Position numbers and translations under genes: made by a program
Notes under the pieces: model-generated
Told to the model about the DNA's origin: nothing
The model's input: only the letters and a program-made list of their open reading frames with translations
Databases searched by the model: none
Origin: Carnegiea gigantea
Lineage: Eukaryota; Streptophyta; Magnoliopsida; Caryophyllales; Cactaceae
NCBI GenBank assembly: GCA_029747015.1
Contig: JAKOGI010001261.1
Span: 62,001 to 126,000 of the forward strand
Length of the DNA stretch: 64,000 nucleotides
Reading direction: 5' to 3'
Part shown: in pieces, positions 21,331 through 33,105 of the stretch
Layout: every line of letters begins with the position of its first letter
Numbering within the stretch: the stretch's first letter is position 1

Positions 21331-22203
21331 GATGTCAGCTTTAAAATAAGCCCAATTTTATTTAATTTGGACGTCATTGATTGGGCAAAGTAGCACTCAA
21401 AGGGAAGTTGTCCTGCTCCAGTCCAGTTCTGATATAGGTGTAATGTTCGGACCATAACTTTTGATCTACTTATCCAAATTGAGAAAATGAGCCCATTCTG
21501 GAAAATAGATTTCCAGGGATTTCTAACAAGCCCAAAATCACCTGATTTGGACGTGTGTGCTGAGAGTTATGCTCAGTTGAAGGGAAGGCTGCTGCATAGA
21601 TTTAATGCTGGGCAAATGAAGAGACATAGGTTACATGACATCACCTTGCTGACATCATGCACGACTTGGATGGATTTCTTCAGCTGATAGGAAGTCTGGA
21701 ATGTTCATTGTAACCTCCCCATCCCTTTAAGTTGTGTCTTTTTATTTTTCCTAAGTCTTTTCAATTTTCTAGCTTTAAATTGTTAGGAGTTTGTGCCTCT
21801 TCTATATAGTGGGGGTGTGAAGTGTTTCTCAATTCAGAGTTGTAAGCTTTTCCAAGAGTAGTACAAACACCTTGAGAGTGATTCTCATTTGTGTCCAAAA
21901 AAAAAAAAATCCCTAGTTCTATATCTTGAATTTTGGCAAGTTCAAGGGGTGTTCTAGGTTCTCTTTTCTTTTCCAATTGGAGTGATTCCTTGGTGAAGAC
22001 GAGAGGATTTGCCCAAGATCAAGTCCTTGAATGGCTCCGCGAAGGATTATCTCAAGTGCAAGGTCTTATTTATCCTTTGTTCTTTTTTGTTATTATTTTC
22101 ATTCCATCTCAATCAACCTTCCATTTTCTCTTTACTTCGGTTCAATTCTTATTTGGGTTTATTTGAGTTTGATTTGGTTCACTTACCACCCATATATACA
22201 TCC
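21036..22203 (+). repeat. R5 shared middle LTR
   Basis: 1168 bp; serves as 3' LTR for unit 1 (preceded by GGGGAGTA) and 5' LTR for unit 2 (followed by a PBS). The terminal base is changed (TACATCC instead of TACATCA). It lacks part of the promoter-proximal segment present in the outer LTRs (about 21790-21830). Confidence 0.92.
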
Positions 22204-22204
22204 A

Positions 22205-22222
22205 TTGGTATTAGAGCAAAGG
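22205..22222 (+). promoter_or_regulatory. R5 unit 2 primer-binding site
   Basis: TTGGTATTAGAGCAAAGG, with one change (T for C) from the consensus; position conserved. Confidence 0.88.
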
Positions 22223-22296
22223 TTTTAAAGTGACCCACATCACACCCAAATACCAAAAAAAAAAAAAACAAAACCCTGAACATCCAGTCAGAAATC

Positions 22297-22408
22297 TCGC
22301 GCGGTGCCCCAGTGCCATACCACACGACCGTGCCATATTCATTTTCCAGAAATTTTCAAGTTGAAGCATAGCACGGCCTGCCCGTGCCCCCTTGCACGAC
22401 CGTGCCAC
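22297..22408 (+). repeat. R5 unit 2 leader hairpin array
   Basis: Two units with the same plan; the first palindrome is decayed (CGCGGTGCCCCAGTGC) while its partner CACGACCGTGCC and the second unit are conserved. Confidence 0.83.
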
Positions 22409-22447
22409 TTTCCCTGCTGCATATTCTTCCTTCAAAGCATCTCTAAC

Positions 22448-24522
22448 ATGTCTACAAAGTCCACAAGAAGCGACCAAGCACGTGTGGAAGAGTTAGAAGC
22501 TCAAGTCACTTATCTTCGAACTCAACTTGGGCAACTTTTGGAGGAAAAACGAAGGTGGGTTCATAGCCCCACTCCCTCTCATTCTCATGAACCGGTGGTC
22601 GAATCGGAAGAAGAAGTCCTTCAATCCCGAGCTAATTCTAGTGACGAAGAAGCCCCAAGGAGACGAAGGCAAGGAAGCAATATTGGTGGTGTCCGAATTG
22701 ACATCTCCGAATTTGAAGGCCAACTTGACCCGGACTTATTTCTCGATTGGCTGCACACCATTGAGAGGATCTTTGAATATGAGGACATCCCGGAGGACAA
22801 GAAGGTAAAACTCGTAGCCCTTAAACTCCGCAAATATGGTTCAATCTGGTGGGCTAACCTTGGAGCGAAAAGAGCAAGAAATGGGAAAGGGAAAATTAGA
22901 ACGTGGACCAAAATGAAAGAAAAACTCAAGGCCAAGTTTCTTCCCTCACACTATGTGCAAGATAATTATCTGAAACTCTACCGCCTCAAACAAGGATCAA
23001 AAAGTGTGGAAGAATACACTCAGGAGTTTGAACAACTCCTCCTCAAGTGTGATTTGAAAGAAGATGATGTACAAACATTAGTAAGATATTTGAGTGGTCT
23101 TGATGAATCAATTGCTCATGTAATTGAGTTGCAACCCTATTCATCCCTAGATGACTTGAGTTCTCTAGTCTATAAGGTAGAGCAACAAAAGAAGACTAAG
23201 CAAAAGAGCATCTTTTCCAAGACTCCTTCCCGTCCTTTTTCTCAAGAACCACCTTACTTTCCCTCACAAATTCAAACCCCCTCACCTACCAAAAGTGTCC
23301 CTCCCATCACCCCTCCACCTCCCACAAAAGTGCCCTCACGGCCAAAAGACAAAGTTCGGTGTTTCCGTTGTCAAGGTATGGGACATTTTGCATCTGATTG
23401 TCCGAACAAGAGGATTGCTTCCCTGGCTGAGTACCAAGCTTCTTTTGAGGAGCATGAACATGAAGAAGAGGAAAGCTTGGAAGAAGTTGAAGAATGCCCC
23501 GATGAAGGAGAGTTGCTTGTTATCCGCCGGGCCTTGAGTGGAATTGCCACCCAAAAGGACATGGAGCAAAGAGAAGCCATTTTTCACACCAGGTGTACCG
23601 TGAGAGACAAGGTTTGTTCCCTTATCATTGATGGAGGTAGTTGTGCTAACGTTGCCTCAAAGACTATGGTGGACAAACTCAAGCTGCAAGTCTCTCCTCG
23701 TCCAAATCCCTACACCATACAATGGTTGAATCAAGGCAAAGGTATATACATTTCTCATCAGTGCCTCATTTCTCTTTCTATTGGAGACCACTATAAGGAT
23801 GAGATATTGTGTGACATTCTTCCTATGGATGCAAGCCATATATTATTGGGTAGACCATGGATGTTTAATCGCCATGTAATTCATCATGGGCGCCTCAACA
23901 CCTACTCCTTTATTAAGGATGAGAAGAAAATCACCTTGACCCCTATTCCATCGTGCCAAAGCCCCAAGCCACAAAAGGACCGACAAGCTTAACCCTCATT
24001 CATCCTTCCCAAACCCTTACCCCTAAAGAAGATTTCCCACTTCCGCCTCTTCTCCTCACCAGGTATGACCCGTTTTATCATCCTCCCGTCACCCTCTTCT
24101 ATATCTCTCTGGAGGTAATGCCCTGTGACCTCCTTTCCCAAAAGCTCCCATATTGTGAGCGTGACCCCTTTCTTGAGAGGCTTGCTAACCCTTTGAGTTT
24201 GAGGACAAACTCAAAATCACCCGGGGGGTATGATGCATATTCCCATATGCATCATTTTTATTTAAGGTCAACTTCCAAGAAGAAAAGTGTCAAACAAGAG
24301 CGTGCATGGGAACTCTCATATTTTCTCTTATTATGTGAGTTCAAGGACTTTAGACCCCATGAAGAAGTCAAGCTAGTGGCGAAAATCTGGATAAAACTCA
24401 TATTCCTTCCGGAAGAATTGGTACCCGATTCATCCCTACGGAAGGTAATTTTTTTGTACCCATTTTTTGGACTAGCTCAAGTGGACCCACAACTTGAGGG
24501 TCCACATGGTTTTGAAGCTTAA
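22448..24522 (+). pseudogene. R5 unit 2 Gag-protease with LTR-overlapping tail
   Basis: Open from the ATG at 22448 for 514 codons: coiled-coil N-terminus (RVEELEAQVTYLRTQL), Gag core, CCHC knuckle CFRCQGMGHFASDC, and protease [13 protein letters not shown] with MDASHILLGRPW. A one-base deletion close to 23988 (AAGCTTAACC where unit 1 has AAGCCTTGACC) produces a stop at 23990-23992. The remaining joint and the LTR-overlapping tail continue in another frame to GPHGFEA at 24522. The part upstream of the shift is intact, so a Gag-protease protein could still be made. There is no RT or integrase. Confidence 0.93.
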
Positions 24523-25019
24523 GATGTCAGCTTTAAAATAAGCCCAATTTTATTTAATTTGGACGTCATTTGATTGGGCAAAGTTACACTCAAAGGGAAG
24601 TTCTCCTGCTCCAGTCCAGTTCTGATATAGGTGTAATGTTCGGGCCATACCTTCTGATCCACTTATCCAAATTGAGCAAAGGAGCCCATTCTGAAAAATA
24701 GATTTCCAGGGCTTTCCAACAAGCCCAGAATCACCTGATTTGGACGTGTGTGCTAAGAGGTATGCTCAGTTGAAGTGGAGGCTGCTGTAAGGATTAAATG
24801 CTGGGCAAATGAAGAGACTTTGGTTACATGACATCATGTGGATGACATCATGCACGACTTGGAGTGTTCTAGATGGATGTCTGCAGCTGATTGGAAGCCT
24901 AGAATATTCTTTGTAACCTCCCCCACCCCTTTATGTTGAGTCTTTTCCATTTTTCAAGCCTTTTCAATTTTCTAGTTTTAATTGCTAGGAGTTTTTAAGT
25001 CTTTTGGTTATCTTTGTTT

Positions 25020-26212
25020 TGATGTATATGTGGGTGGTAAGTGAACCAAATCAAACTCAAATAAACCCAAATAAGAATTGAACCAAAGTAAAGAGAAAAT
25101 GGAAGGTTGATTGAGATGGAATGAAAATACTAACAAAAAAGAACAAAGGATAAACAAGACCTTGCACTTGAGATAATCCTTTGGGAGCCACTCAAGGACT
25201 TGATCTTGGGCAAATCCTCTCACCTTCACTAAGGAATCACTCCAATTGGAAAAGAAAAGAGAACCTAGAACACCACTTGAACTTGTCAAAATTCAAGATA
25301 TAGAACTAGGGATTTTTTTTGGACACAAATGAGAATCACTCTCAAGGTGTTTGTACTACTCTTGGAAAAGCTTACAACTCTGAATTCAAATGCAACTACA
25401 TAAGCCACCTATTTATAGGCTAAACAAAGACAACCAAAAGGCTTAAAAACTCCTAGCAATTAAAACTAGAAAATTAAAAAGGCTTGGAAAATGGAAAAGA
25501 CTCAACATAAAGGGGTGGAGGAGGTTACAAAGAATATTCTAGGCTTCCAATCAGCTGAAGACATCCATCTAGAACACTCCAAGTCATGCATGATGTCATC
25601 CACATGATGTCATGTAACCAAAGTCTCTTCATTTGCCCAGCATTTTATCCTTGCAGCAGCCTTCACTTCAACTGAGCATTTCTCTCAGCTCACACGTCCA
25701 AATAAGGTGATTATGGGCTTGTTAGAAAGCCCTGGAAATCTATTTTCCCGAATGGGCTCATTTGCTCAATTTGGATAAGTAGATAAAAAGTTATGGCCCG
25801 AATATTACACTTATATCAGAACTAGACTGGAACAGGACATGTCTTCTTTGAGTAATATTTAGCCCAACCAAACGACGTCCAAATTAAATAAAATTAGGCT
25901 TATTTTAAAGCTGACATCTTAAACTTCAAAACCATGTGGCCCCTCAAGTTGTGGGTCCACTTGAGCTAGTCCAAAAAATGAGCACAAAAAAAATTACCTT
26001 TCCGCAGGGATGAATCGGGCACCAATTCTTCCGAAAGAAATATGAGTTTTATCCAGATTTTCGCCACTTGCTTGACTTCTTCATGGTGTCTAAAGTCCTT
26101 GAACTCACATAATAAGAGAAAATATGAGAGTTCCCATGCACGCTCTTGTTTGACACTTTTCTTCTTGGAAGTTTACCTTAAATAAAAATGATGCATATGG
26201 GAATATGCATCA
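25020..26212 (-). repeat. R6 left LTR
   Basis: 1193 bp, + strand TGATGTATATG...ATATGCATCA; same subtype as the R5 LTRs. Confidence 0.94.
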
Positions 26213-26757
26213 TACTCCCCGGGTGGTTTTGAGTTTGTCCTCAAACTCGGGAGTTCTTTTTTCGTCTCATACAAGAGGGCATATTTATGAAATGGGGTTC
26301 TTTGTGGACAAAAATTATAGGGCATCTCTTGAAGAGCAGTATGATCATGGGATTGATAAAAGAGGGTAAGGGGAGGGTAGAAACTAGGGTTAGACTCGGT
26401 TGGGAGAAGAGAGGTGAGTAAGAGGTTCTTTTGTAAGACTTTTTGTGATTTGGGGATTTGGGAAGGTTGAATGGGGCTAGGTTCATGCTCATCAAATCTT
26501 GGAGGTAGGCTCCAATTTACCTCATTATCTACTTCATTATAGGCGTCAAAGATGGGAGGTAGATCAAAGTTAACGTCAGTAATTTCTTGATAATGACCTT
26601 CTCCATTTAAGACAAATGGATAGCTAACTTCTTTTTCTTCCGTCATGGCTTCTTCCCATTCGGTCAAGGTGATGAATTCCTTGTTGGGGCAGTCCGAGAG
26701 TGCATGACCAAAGCCTTGACACTTAGAACACCTTTTAACGCTCATGTTAGAACTCAT
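26173..26757 (-). CDS. R6 zinc-knuckle mini-Gag (194 aa)
   Basis: The ATG at 26757 lies about 70 bp from the PBS. The CCHC knuckle is almost at the N-terminus (CSKCQGFGHALSDC, residues 10-23), followed by the FITLTEWEEAM block that follows the knuckle in other Gags here. Next is an acidic region with VNFDLPPIFDAY and VNWSLPPRFDEHEPSP repeats, a Pro-rich joint, and the LTR-crossing motif LRTNSKPPGEYDAY. The Gag core, protease and pol are absent. In this copy the tail stops 13 codons into the LTR (TAA at 26173). It may be an RNA-binding protein or a relic kept open by chance. No known gene matches beyond the knuckle. Confidence 0.75.
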   Translation of the reverse strand: MSSNMSVKRCSKCQGFGHALSDCPNKEFITLTEWEEAMTEEKEVSYPFVLNGEGHYQEITDVNFDLPPIFDAYNEVDNEVNWSLPPRFDEHEPSPIQPSQIPKSQKVLQKNLLLTSLLPTESNPSFYPPLTLFYQSHDHTALQEMPYNFCPQRTPFHKYALLYETKKELPSLRTNSKPPGEYDAYSHMHHFYLR

Positions 26758-26827
26758 GGTAGGACCAGATGTGTATGAGGCTGATTTGTGGATGTGTTTG
26801 GGTTTGGAAATTTGGTCAAGTAGGCAA

Positions 26828-26845
26828 CCTAGGCTCTGATACCAA
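26828..26845 (-). promoter_or_regulatory. R6 unit 1 primer-binding site
   Basis: The antisense strand reads TTGGTATCAGAGCCTAGG, one base from the LTR. Confidence 0.93.
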
Positions 26846-26846
26846 T

Positions 26847-28040
26847 TGATGTATACGTGGGTGGTAAGTGAACCAAATCAAACTCAAATAAACCCAAATA
26901 AGAATTGAACCAACGTAAAGAGAAAATGGAAGGTTGATTGAGATGGAATGAAAATAATAACCAAAAAAGAACAAAGGATAAACAAGACCTTGCACTTGAG
27001 ATAATCCTTCGCGGAGCCACTCAAGGACTTGATCTTGGGCAAATCCTCTCGTCTTCACCAAGGAATCACTCCAATTGGAAAGAAAAGAGAACCTAGAACA
27101 CCACTTGAACTTGCCAAAATTCAAGATATAGAACTAGGGATTTTTGTTTGGACACAAATGAGAATCACTCTCAAGGTGTTTGTACTACTCTTGGAAAAGC
27201 TTACAACTCTGAATTCAAATGCAACTACATAACCCACCTATTTATAGGCTAAACAAAGATAACCAAAAGACTTAAAAACTGCTAGCAATTAAAACTAGAA
27301 AATTGAAATGGCTTGGAAAATGGAAAAGACTCAACATAAAGGGGTGGGGGAGGTTACAAAGAATATTCTAGGCTTCCAATCAGCTGAAGACATCCATCTA
27401 GAACACTCCAAGTCGTGCATGATGTCAGCAAGGTGATGTCATGTAACCTATGTCTCTTCATTTGCCCAGCATTAACTCCATGCAGCAGCCTTCCCTTCAA
27501 TTGAGCATAACTCTCAGCACACACGTCTAAATCAGGTGATTCTGGGCTGGTTAGAAAGCCCTAGAAATCTATTTTCCAGAATGGGCTCATTTGCTCAATT
27601 TGGATAAGTAGATCAAAAGTTATAGTCCGAACATTACACCTATATCAGAACTAGACTGGAGCAGGACATGTCTTTTTTGAGTAATATTTAGCCCAACCAA
27701 ACAACGTCCAAATTAAACATAATTGGGCTTGTTTGAAAGCTGAGATCTTAAACTTCAAAACCATGTGGCCCCTCAAGTTGTGGGTCCACTTGAGCTAGTC
27801 CAAAAAATGAGCACAAAAAACATTACCTTCCGCAGGGATGAATCGGGCACCAATTCTTCCGGAAGGAATATGAGTTTTATCCAGATTTTCGCCACTTGCT
27901 TGACTACTTCATGGTGTCTAAAGTCCTTGAACTCACATAATAAGAGAAAATATGAGAGTTCCCATGCACGCTCTTGTTTGACACTTTTCTTCTTGGAAGT
28001 TGACCTTAAATAAAAATGATGCATATGGGAATATGCATCA
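26847..28040 (-). repeat. R6 middle LTR shared by both units
   Basis: 1194 bp; flanked on the right by a purine tract and CDS (3' LTR role) and on the left by a PBS (5' LTR role). Confidence 0.94.
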
Positions 28041-28584
28041 TACTCCCCGGGTGGTTTTGAGTTTGTCCTCAAACTCGGGAGTTCTTTTTTCTTCTCATAC
28101 AAGAGGGCATATTTATGAAATGGGGTTCTTTGTGGACAAAAATTATAGGGCATCTCTTGAAGAGCAGTATGATCATGGGGTTGATAAAAGAGGGTAAGGG
28201 GAGGGTAGAAACTAGGGTTAGACTCGGTTGGGAGAAGAGAGGTGAGTAAGAGGTTCTTTTATAAGACTTTTTGTGATTTGGGGGTTTGAGAAGGTTGAAT
28301 GGGGCTAGGTTCATGCTCATCAAATCTTGGAGGTAGGCTCCAATTTACCTCATTATCTACTTCGTTATAGGCGTCAAAGATGGGAGGTAGATCAAAGTTA
28401 ACGTCACTATTTTCTTGATAATGACCTTCTCCATTTAAGACAAATGGATAGCTAACTTCTTTTTCTTCTTCATGGCTTCTTCCCATTCGGTCAAGGTGAT
28501 GAATTCCTTGTTGGGGCAGTCCGAGAGTGCATGACCAAAGCCTTGACACTTAGAACACCTTTTAACGCTCATGCTAGAACTCAT
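27773..28584 (-). pseudogene. R6 second mini-Gag copy, frameshifted
   Basis: Same gene as 26173-26757: start at 28584, knuckle block GFGHALSDCPNKEF, then a short indel near 28467 (TTCTTCTTCATGG here, TTCTTCCGTCATGG in the other copy) shifts the frame. A Gln-to-TAA change occurs at about 28259. In contrast to the other copy, the LTR-crossing tail stays open through STSKKKSVKQERAWEL to 27773. The two copies thus carry complementary damage. Confidence 0.85.
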
Positions 28585-28654
28585 GGTAGGACCAGATGTG
28601 TATGAGGCTGATTTGTGGATGTGTTTGGGTTTGGAAATTTGGTCAAGTAGGCAA

Positions 28655-28672
28655 CCTAGGCTCTGATACCAA
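28655..28672 (-). promoter_or_regulatory. R6 unit 2 primer-binding site
   Basis: The antisense strand reads TTGGTATCAGAGCCTAGG, identical to the unit 1 site. Confidence 0.93.
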
Positions 28673-28673
28673 T

Positions 28674-29870
28674 TGATGTATATGTGGGTGGTAAGTGAAC
28701 CAAATCAAACTCAAATAAACCCAAATAAGAACTTGAACCAAAGTAAAGAGAAAATGGAAGGTTGATTGAGATGGAATGAAAATAATAACAAAAAAGAACA
28801 AAGGATAAACAAGACCTTGCACTTGAGATAATCCTTCGCAGAGCCACTCAAGGACTTGATCTTGGGCAAATCCTCTCGTCTTCACCAAGGAATCACTCCA
28901 ATTGGAAAAGAAAAGAGAACCTAGAACGCCACTTGAACTTGCCAAAATTCAAGATATAGAACTAGGGATTTTTTTTGGACACAAATGAGAATCACTCTCA
29001 AGGTGTTTGTACTACTCTTGGAAAAGCTTAGAACTCTGAATTCAAATGCAACTACATAACCCACCTATTTATAGGCTAAACAAAGATAACCAAAAGACTT
29101 AAAAACTCCTAGCAATTAAAACTAGAAAATTAAAAAGGCTTGGAAAATGGAAAAGACTCAACATAAAGGGGTGGGGGAGGTTACAAAGAATATTCTAGGC
29201 TTCCAATCAGCTGAAGACATCCATCTAGAACACTCCAAGTCGTGCATGATGTCATCCACATGATGTCATGTAACCAAAGTCTCTTCATTTGCCCAGCATT
29301 TAATCCTTGCAGCAGCCTGCACTTCAACTGAGCATAACTCTCAGCACACACGTCCAAATCAGGTGATTCGGGGCTTGTTGGAAAGCCATGGAAATCTATT
29401 TTCCAGAATGGGCTCATTTGCTCAATTGGGATAAGTAGACCAAAAGTTATGGTCCGAACATTACACCTATATCAGAACTGGACTGGAACAGGACATGTCT
29501 TCTTTGAGTAATATTTAACCCAACCAAACGACGTCCAAATTAAATAAAATTGGGCTTATTTTAAAGCTGACATCTTAAGCTTCAAAACCATGTGGCCCCT
29601 CAAGTTGTGGGTCCACTTGAGCTAGTCCAAAAACTGAGCACAAAAATAAAAATTACCTTCCGCAGGGATGAATCGGGCACCAATTGTTCCGAAAGGAATA
29701 TGAGTTTTATCCAGATTTTCGCCACTTGCTTGACTTCTTCATGGTGTCTAAAGTCCTTGAACTCACATAATAAGAGAAAATATGAGAGTTTCCATGCATG
29801 CTCTTGTTTGACACTTTTCTTCTTGGAAGTTGACTTCAAATAAAAATGATGCATATGGGAATATGCATCA
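28674..29870 (-). repeat. R6 right LTR
   Basis: 1197 bp, ending ATATGCATCA next to target copy TGTTT (29871-29875). Confidence 0.94.
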
Positions 29871-30077
29871 TGTTTAGCCTATAAATAGGTAGGTTATGTA
29901 GTTGTATTTAAATTCAGAGTTGTAAGCTTTTCCAAGAGTAGTACAAACACCTTGAGAGTGATTCTCATTTGTGTCCAAAAAATCCCTAGTTCTATATCTT
30001 GAATTTTGGCAAGTTCAAGTGGTGTTCTAGGTTCTCTTTTCTTTTCCAATTGGAGTGATTCCTTGGTGAAGACGAGA

Positions 30078-30857
30078 AGTGCATTGTTTGGGCCATAACT
30101 TTCAAACCGCTTATCCAAATTGAGCAAATGAGCCCATTCTGGAAAATATACTTCTAGGGCTTTCTAACAAGCCCAAGAACGCGTGATTTGGCCGAGTATT
30201 CTGGAAGTTATGCTCTGTTAAAGTTGAGGCAGTTGCAAGGATTAATGCTGGGAATATGAAGAGTCTTCGGTTACATATACTTGTGTGGCTGATATTGTGC
30301 ATGTTTTAGATGCTTCTAGATTGATGTAATCAGCTGCAAAAATCTTAGAATATTCCTTGTAACCTCCCCCACCCCTTTTATGATGAGTCTTTTCATTTTT
30401 CTTACACTTTTCATTAGCTAGTTTTAATTGTTAGGAGTTATTTGAGTCCTTTGATTGTCTTTTGCTGAGTCTATAAAAAGGGGAGGGGCGGGTGAAGCTA
30501 TTCATTTAGCATTGTAAGAAATTTCCAAAACAATACAAGTACTTTGAGTGTGTTTCTCAAAAGTGCAACTAAATTCCTAGTTCTATATCTTGAATTGTGG
30601 CAAATTCAAGTGGTGTTCTAGGTTCTCTTCCTTTTCCAATTGGAGTGATTCCTTGGTTAAGACAAGAGAATTAGCCCAAGGTCAAGTCATTGAGTGGCTC
30701 CGTGAAGGATTATCTCAATTACAAGATCTTGTTCTATTCCTTTTTCTTGTGTAGTGAAATTCTTCATCCATCTCATCCATCTTTCATTTCTCTTCCCAAT
30801 TTGGCTTATTTTGAGTTGGAGTTTGATTTGGTTCACTTGCCACCCACATATACATCA
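30078..30857 (+). repeat. LTR fragment of R4/R12 subtype, fused to R5 LTR
   Basis: From GTGCATTGTTTGGGCC to CACATATACATCA it follows R4-type LTR sequence, lacking the first 360 bp or so. The R/U5 part matches the variant seen in S5 and in the R12 5' LTR (CAATACAAGTACTTTGAGTG). No PBS follows. Confidence 0.88.
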
Positions 30858-32626
30858 GGAACTTTGAGATATCTTCAAGGGGATTGTGTTGGACATATGA
30901 AGGGTAGAAGATAACCAAGCTAAACACGAAGCAAACAAGAAAAAAAACCACACGGCAAGGGTGGCACGGTCGTGCACTTAGGCACGGTATGGCCGTGCCA
31001 TATCACTGCCAAGCATAGCCGGTTTTGTGGTGTTTCACGGTTTGAGTTTGGCTTTGTGTTTGTGTGGAAAGCTAAGCCAAAGGGGCTATCCTTAGCCTTG
31101 CATCAGCATGGTAATGGATGAATGAAGGTTTGTAAATGTATGGAATGAAGGAGAATTAAAGATAAGAATTCACTAACTCAATTTAAGCTAGCAAATCTTC
31201 CTTCACTTCTCTTTGAATACTTGAAGATTATCAAGGTAGTTGGATAGTGCTAAACTCAATGTTTGGATACAGATATCACCACCAAACTTAAGTTTAGAGT
31301 CTTTAACCTTGGATTAAGATACAGAAACACCACTTAATTCAAGATTAAAACCTACTTGATCACCACCTTAATTGACTAGATTAAGGATAAGCAAGTTGGA
31401 ATTTGGTTGCACTAAGGCATGAAAGCACAAAGCTCTCAAAGAGGTTTTCTTTCAAAATCTGATATATGTTACAAGGGGGCGTGCAAGCTCTTTAAATAGA
31501 GCTAAGCTAGCAAGCAAGCACACACACAAGCACCTTGACCTTTCCCTCCTAGTGAGGAAAGGTATTAAGAACTAATACAAGCTAATTTGTGCTAAACTAG
31601 ATTACAAGCTTCCTTAAACTATTCTAATATATCTTAAACATAAAGTAAAACATTACTAATGTTCATTATACATCAATCTACTCTTAAACTAAGCTTAATA
31701 CATGCTGAGATTTTGCTGAGCTCCCATTGGTTAGCCGTAAAGTAGCCCTTGCCTTTTGTCTAGCCACTAGTATGCAAGAGACACTCTTTTTGCTGCTTGT
31801 TCCTCATTGGTCCGACCTTCCCAAGGTCTTGCAGCCCATCATTGATGCCTAGGGATGTGTACCAAGCTTTGAAGAGTGTGCCAAATCTGCTGAGTTGAAG
31901 GAAACCCACCGATGAAGGCAAAAATAAACCGGGACAGCAAACCGGGTTCAAGGACAGTTTCTGGCCGGTTTTGGGACTAGGATTAGGCTTAGCAAAAGTG
32001 ATGATGATTCGGTTTTCAGGCCATGGGGGGTCACTTTGGGATGTGTATAAACCCCCCCACAAAGAAATCAAGGTTGTGACATGTTTAAGTAAGGTAATCA
32101 GACTTAAACATTTTGCCGCGCAGATTAGAGCTTAATCTGACCGGTTTGGAAAAAGTCCTTGATCTCTCATCCTTTTGTGGGTATGATTGAAAACTAATGC
32201 TTGGACCTGAAAGTAGACATCATGAGGATTCCAAAAATGTATAATTCCAAGACTTAAGCCATCATATAGCTTGAGTTATGAAGTAACCAAAACCGTGCAT
32301 AATCTGGTCCTACTGGGCAGTTTGGACACCTTAGGTTTAATTGCTAATTTGAATGGGCAAATGAAGTCCAAATTGGATGAAACTTGTTTTGCTGTAAAGC
32401 TGACTTCTTGAACGTCAAATCCATAGAAAAATATTAGACTTAAACCTTGAGGATGCTTGATGAATTAAGCACACAAAAGTGGATTAGCTGCTGGATTTAA
32501 CCCTTGCCCTGCAGTTTCAATGTTTAATCAAAACTTGGATGATTTATTCATCCTTAAACCAGCATAATAAGATTACCTAATTGATTTGATTCCTTTTTAA
32601 CAAAAGGGATGGAGGGATTTCCATCA
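30858..32626 (-). repeat. S2: long LTR, antisense, left end lost
   Basis: It is homologous over most of its length to solo LTR S4: hairpin pair at 30964-30999, blocks AGGATAAGCAAGTT, AACCTTTCCCTC and GGTATTAA, and the end GATTTCCATCA. Its left terminus does not show TGATG and abuts an LTR end at 30857, so the boundary is truncated. The U3-like block appears twice (about 32210 and 32395). No gene is seen apart from chance ORFs. Confidence 0.75.
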
Positions 32627-33105
32627 CAACCCGATTTTCTAACCTGGTTTTCCCTTAGCAAAAATGATCATGATTTGGATTTAAAGCCATGGAAGGAAAC
32701 CTTGGGGTGTGCACAAAACCCCCCGCAAAGAAATCAAGGTTATAACATGTTTAAGTAAGGTAATTTGGCTTAAACATTTAACCATGCTACTTGGAGTCCA
32801 AGCTGGCCGGTTAGGAAAATGGCCTTGATCTCCCATCCTCTTGCATGCATGATTTGAAATCAATACTTGAACCTGAAAGTTAACATCATGAGGATTCCAA
32901 AAATGCAAAAATATTAGATTTAAGCCACAATGTAGCTTAAGAAATGAGGTGCACAAAACTGAGCATTTTCTGGCCGTTTAGCCCGTTTGCTGCAGTTTGA
33001 TCTTCTAACAAAATGTGAACCATCTTCTTCACTTGGGACCTTGTTCTTGGATGTGTTGGACTTGATTCTTCATGGTCAAGGTCTTGGCTAGGTAGGATTC
33101 CATCA
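32627..33105 (-). repeat. S3: antisense LTR fragment related to S2
   Basis: It shares with S2 the blocks CAAAGAAATCAAGGTT and CATGAGGATTCCAAAAATG, and ends GGATTCCATCA. Its antisense reading frame (33105 leftwards to 32937) resembles the LTR-overlapping pol tails of R3 and R1 (block KKMVHILLEDQ...LSFVHLIS), which supports an antisense U3 start at 33105. S2 appears inserted in it. Confidence 0.65.

Larger units (their letters stand above)
25020..29870 (-). mobile_element. R6: antisense tandem of a minimal zinc-knuckle element
   Basis: Three LTRs (25020, 26847, 28674) alternate with two nearly identical internal regions of 634 and 633 bp, flanked by a perfect duplication TGTTT. A monomer would be about 3.0 kb. 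The internal region holds only a PBS, a leader of about 70-85 bp without hairpins, one small CCHC ORF and the purine tract. The single duplication around three LTRs suggests insertion as a unit, or a monomer that later expanded by LTR recombination. Confidence 0.95.
17804..30077 (+). mobile_element. R5: tandem gag-pro element sharing its middle LTR, interrupted by R6
   Basis: Order is LTR (17804), PBS, leader, gag-pro, LTR (21036), PBS, leader, gag-pro, LTR (24231). The middle LTR is both the 3' LTR of the first unit and the 5' LTR of the second, so two units of about 4.4 kb share three LTRs. The third LTR is split by R6 at 25020 (target TGTTT) and resumes at 29876, then breaks at 30077. Neither unit has RT or integrase. 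No right-hand copy of the left flank TAAGG is found because of the break. Confidence 0.93.
24231..30077 (+). repeat. R5 third LTR, interrupted by R6
   Basis: LTR sequence occupies 24231-25019 and 29876-30077. R6 lies between with target TGTTT duplicated (25015-25019, 29871-29875), just upstream of the TATAAATAG box. At 30077 (after GAAGACGAG) it breaks into a different LTR subtype. Confidence 0.9.

Noticed and set aside
31400..31760. A host gene in the gene-poor stretch 30858-33105
   Set aside because: Block-by-block similarity to solo LTR S4 accounts for it, and there is no long frame.
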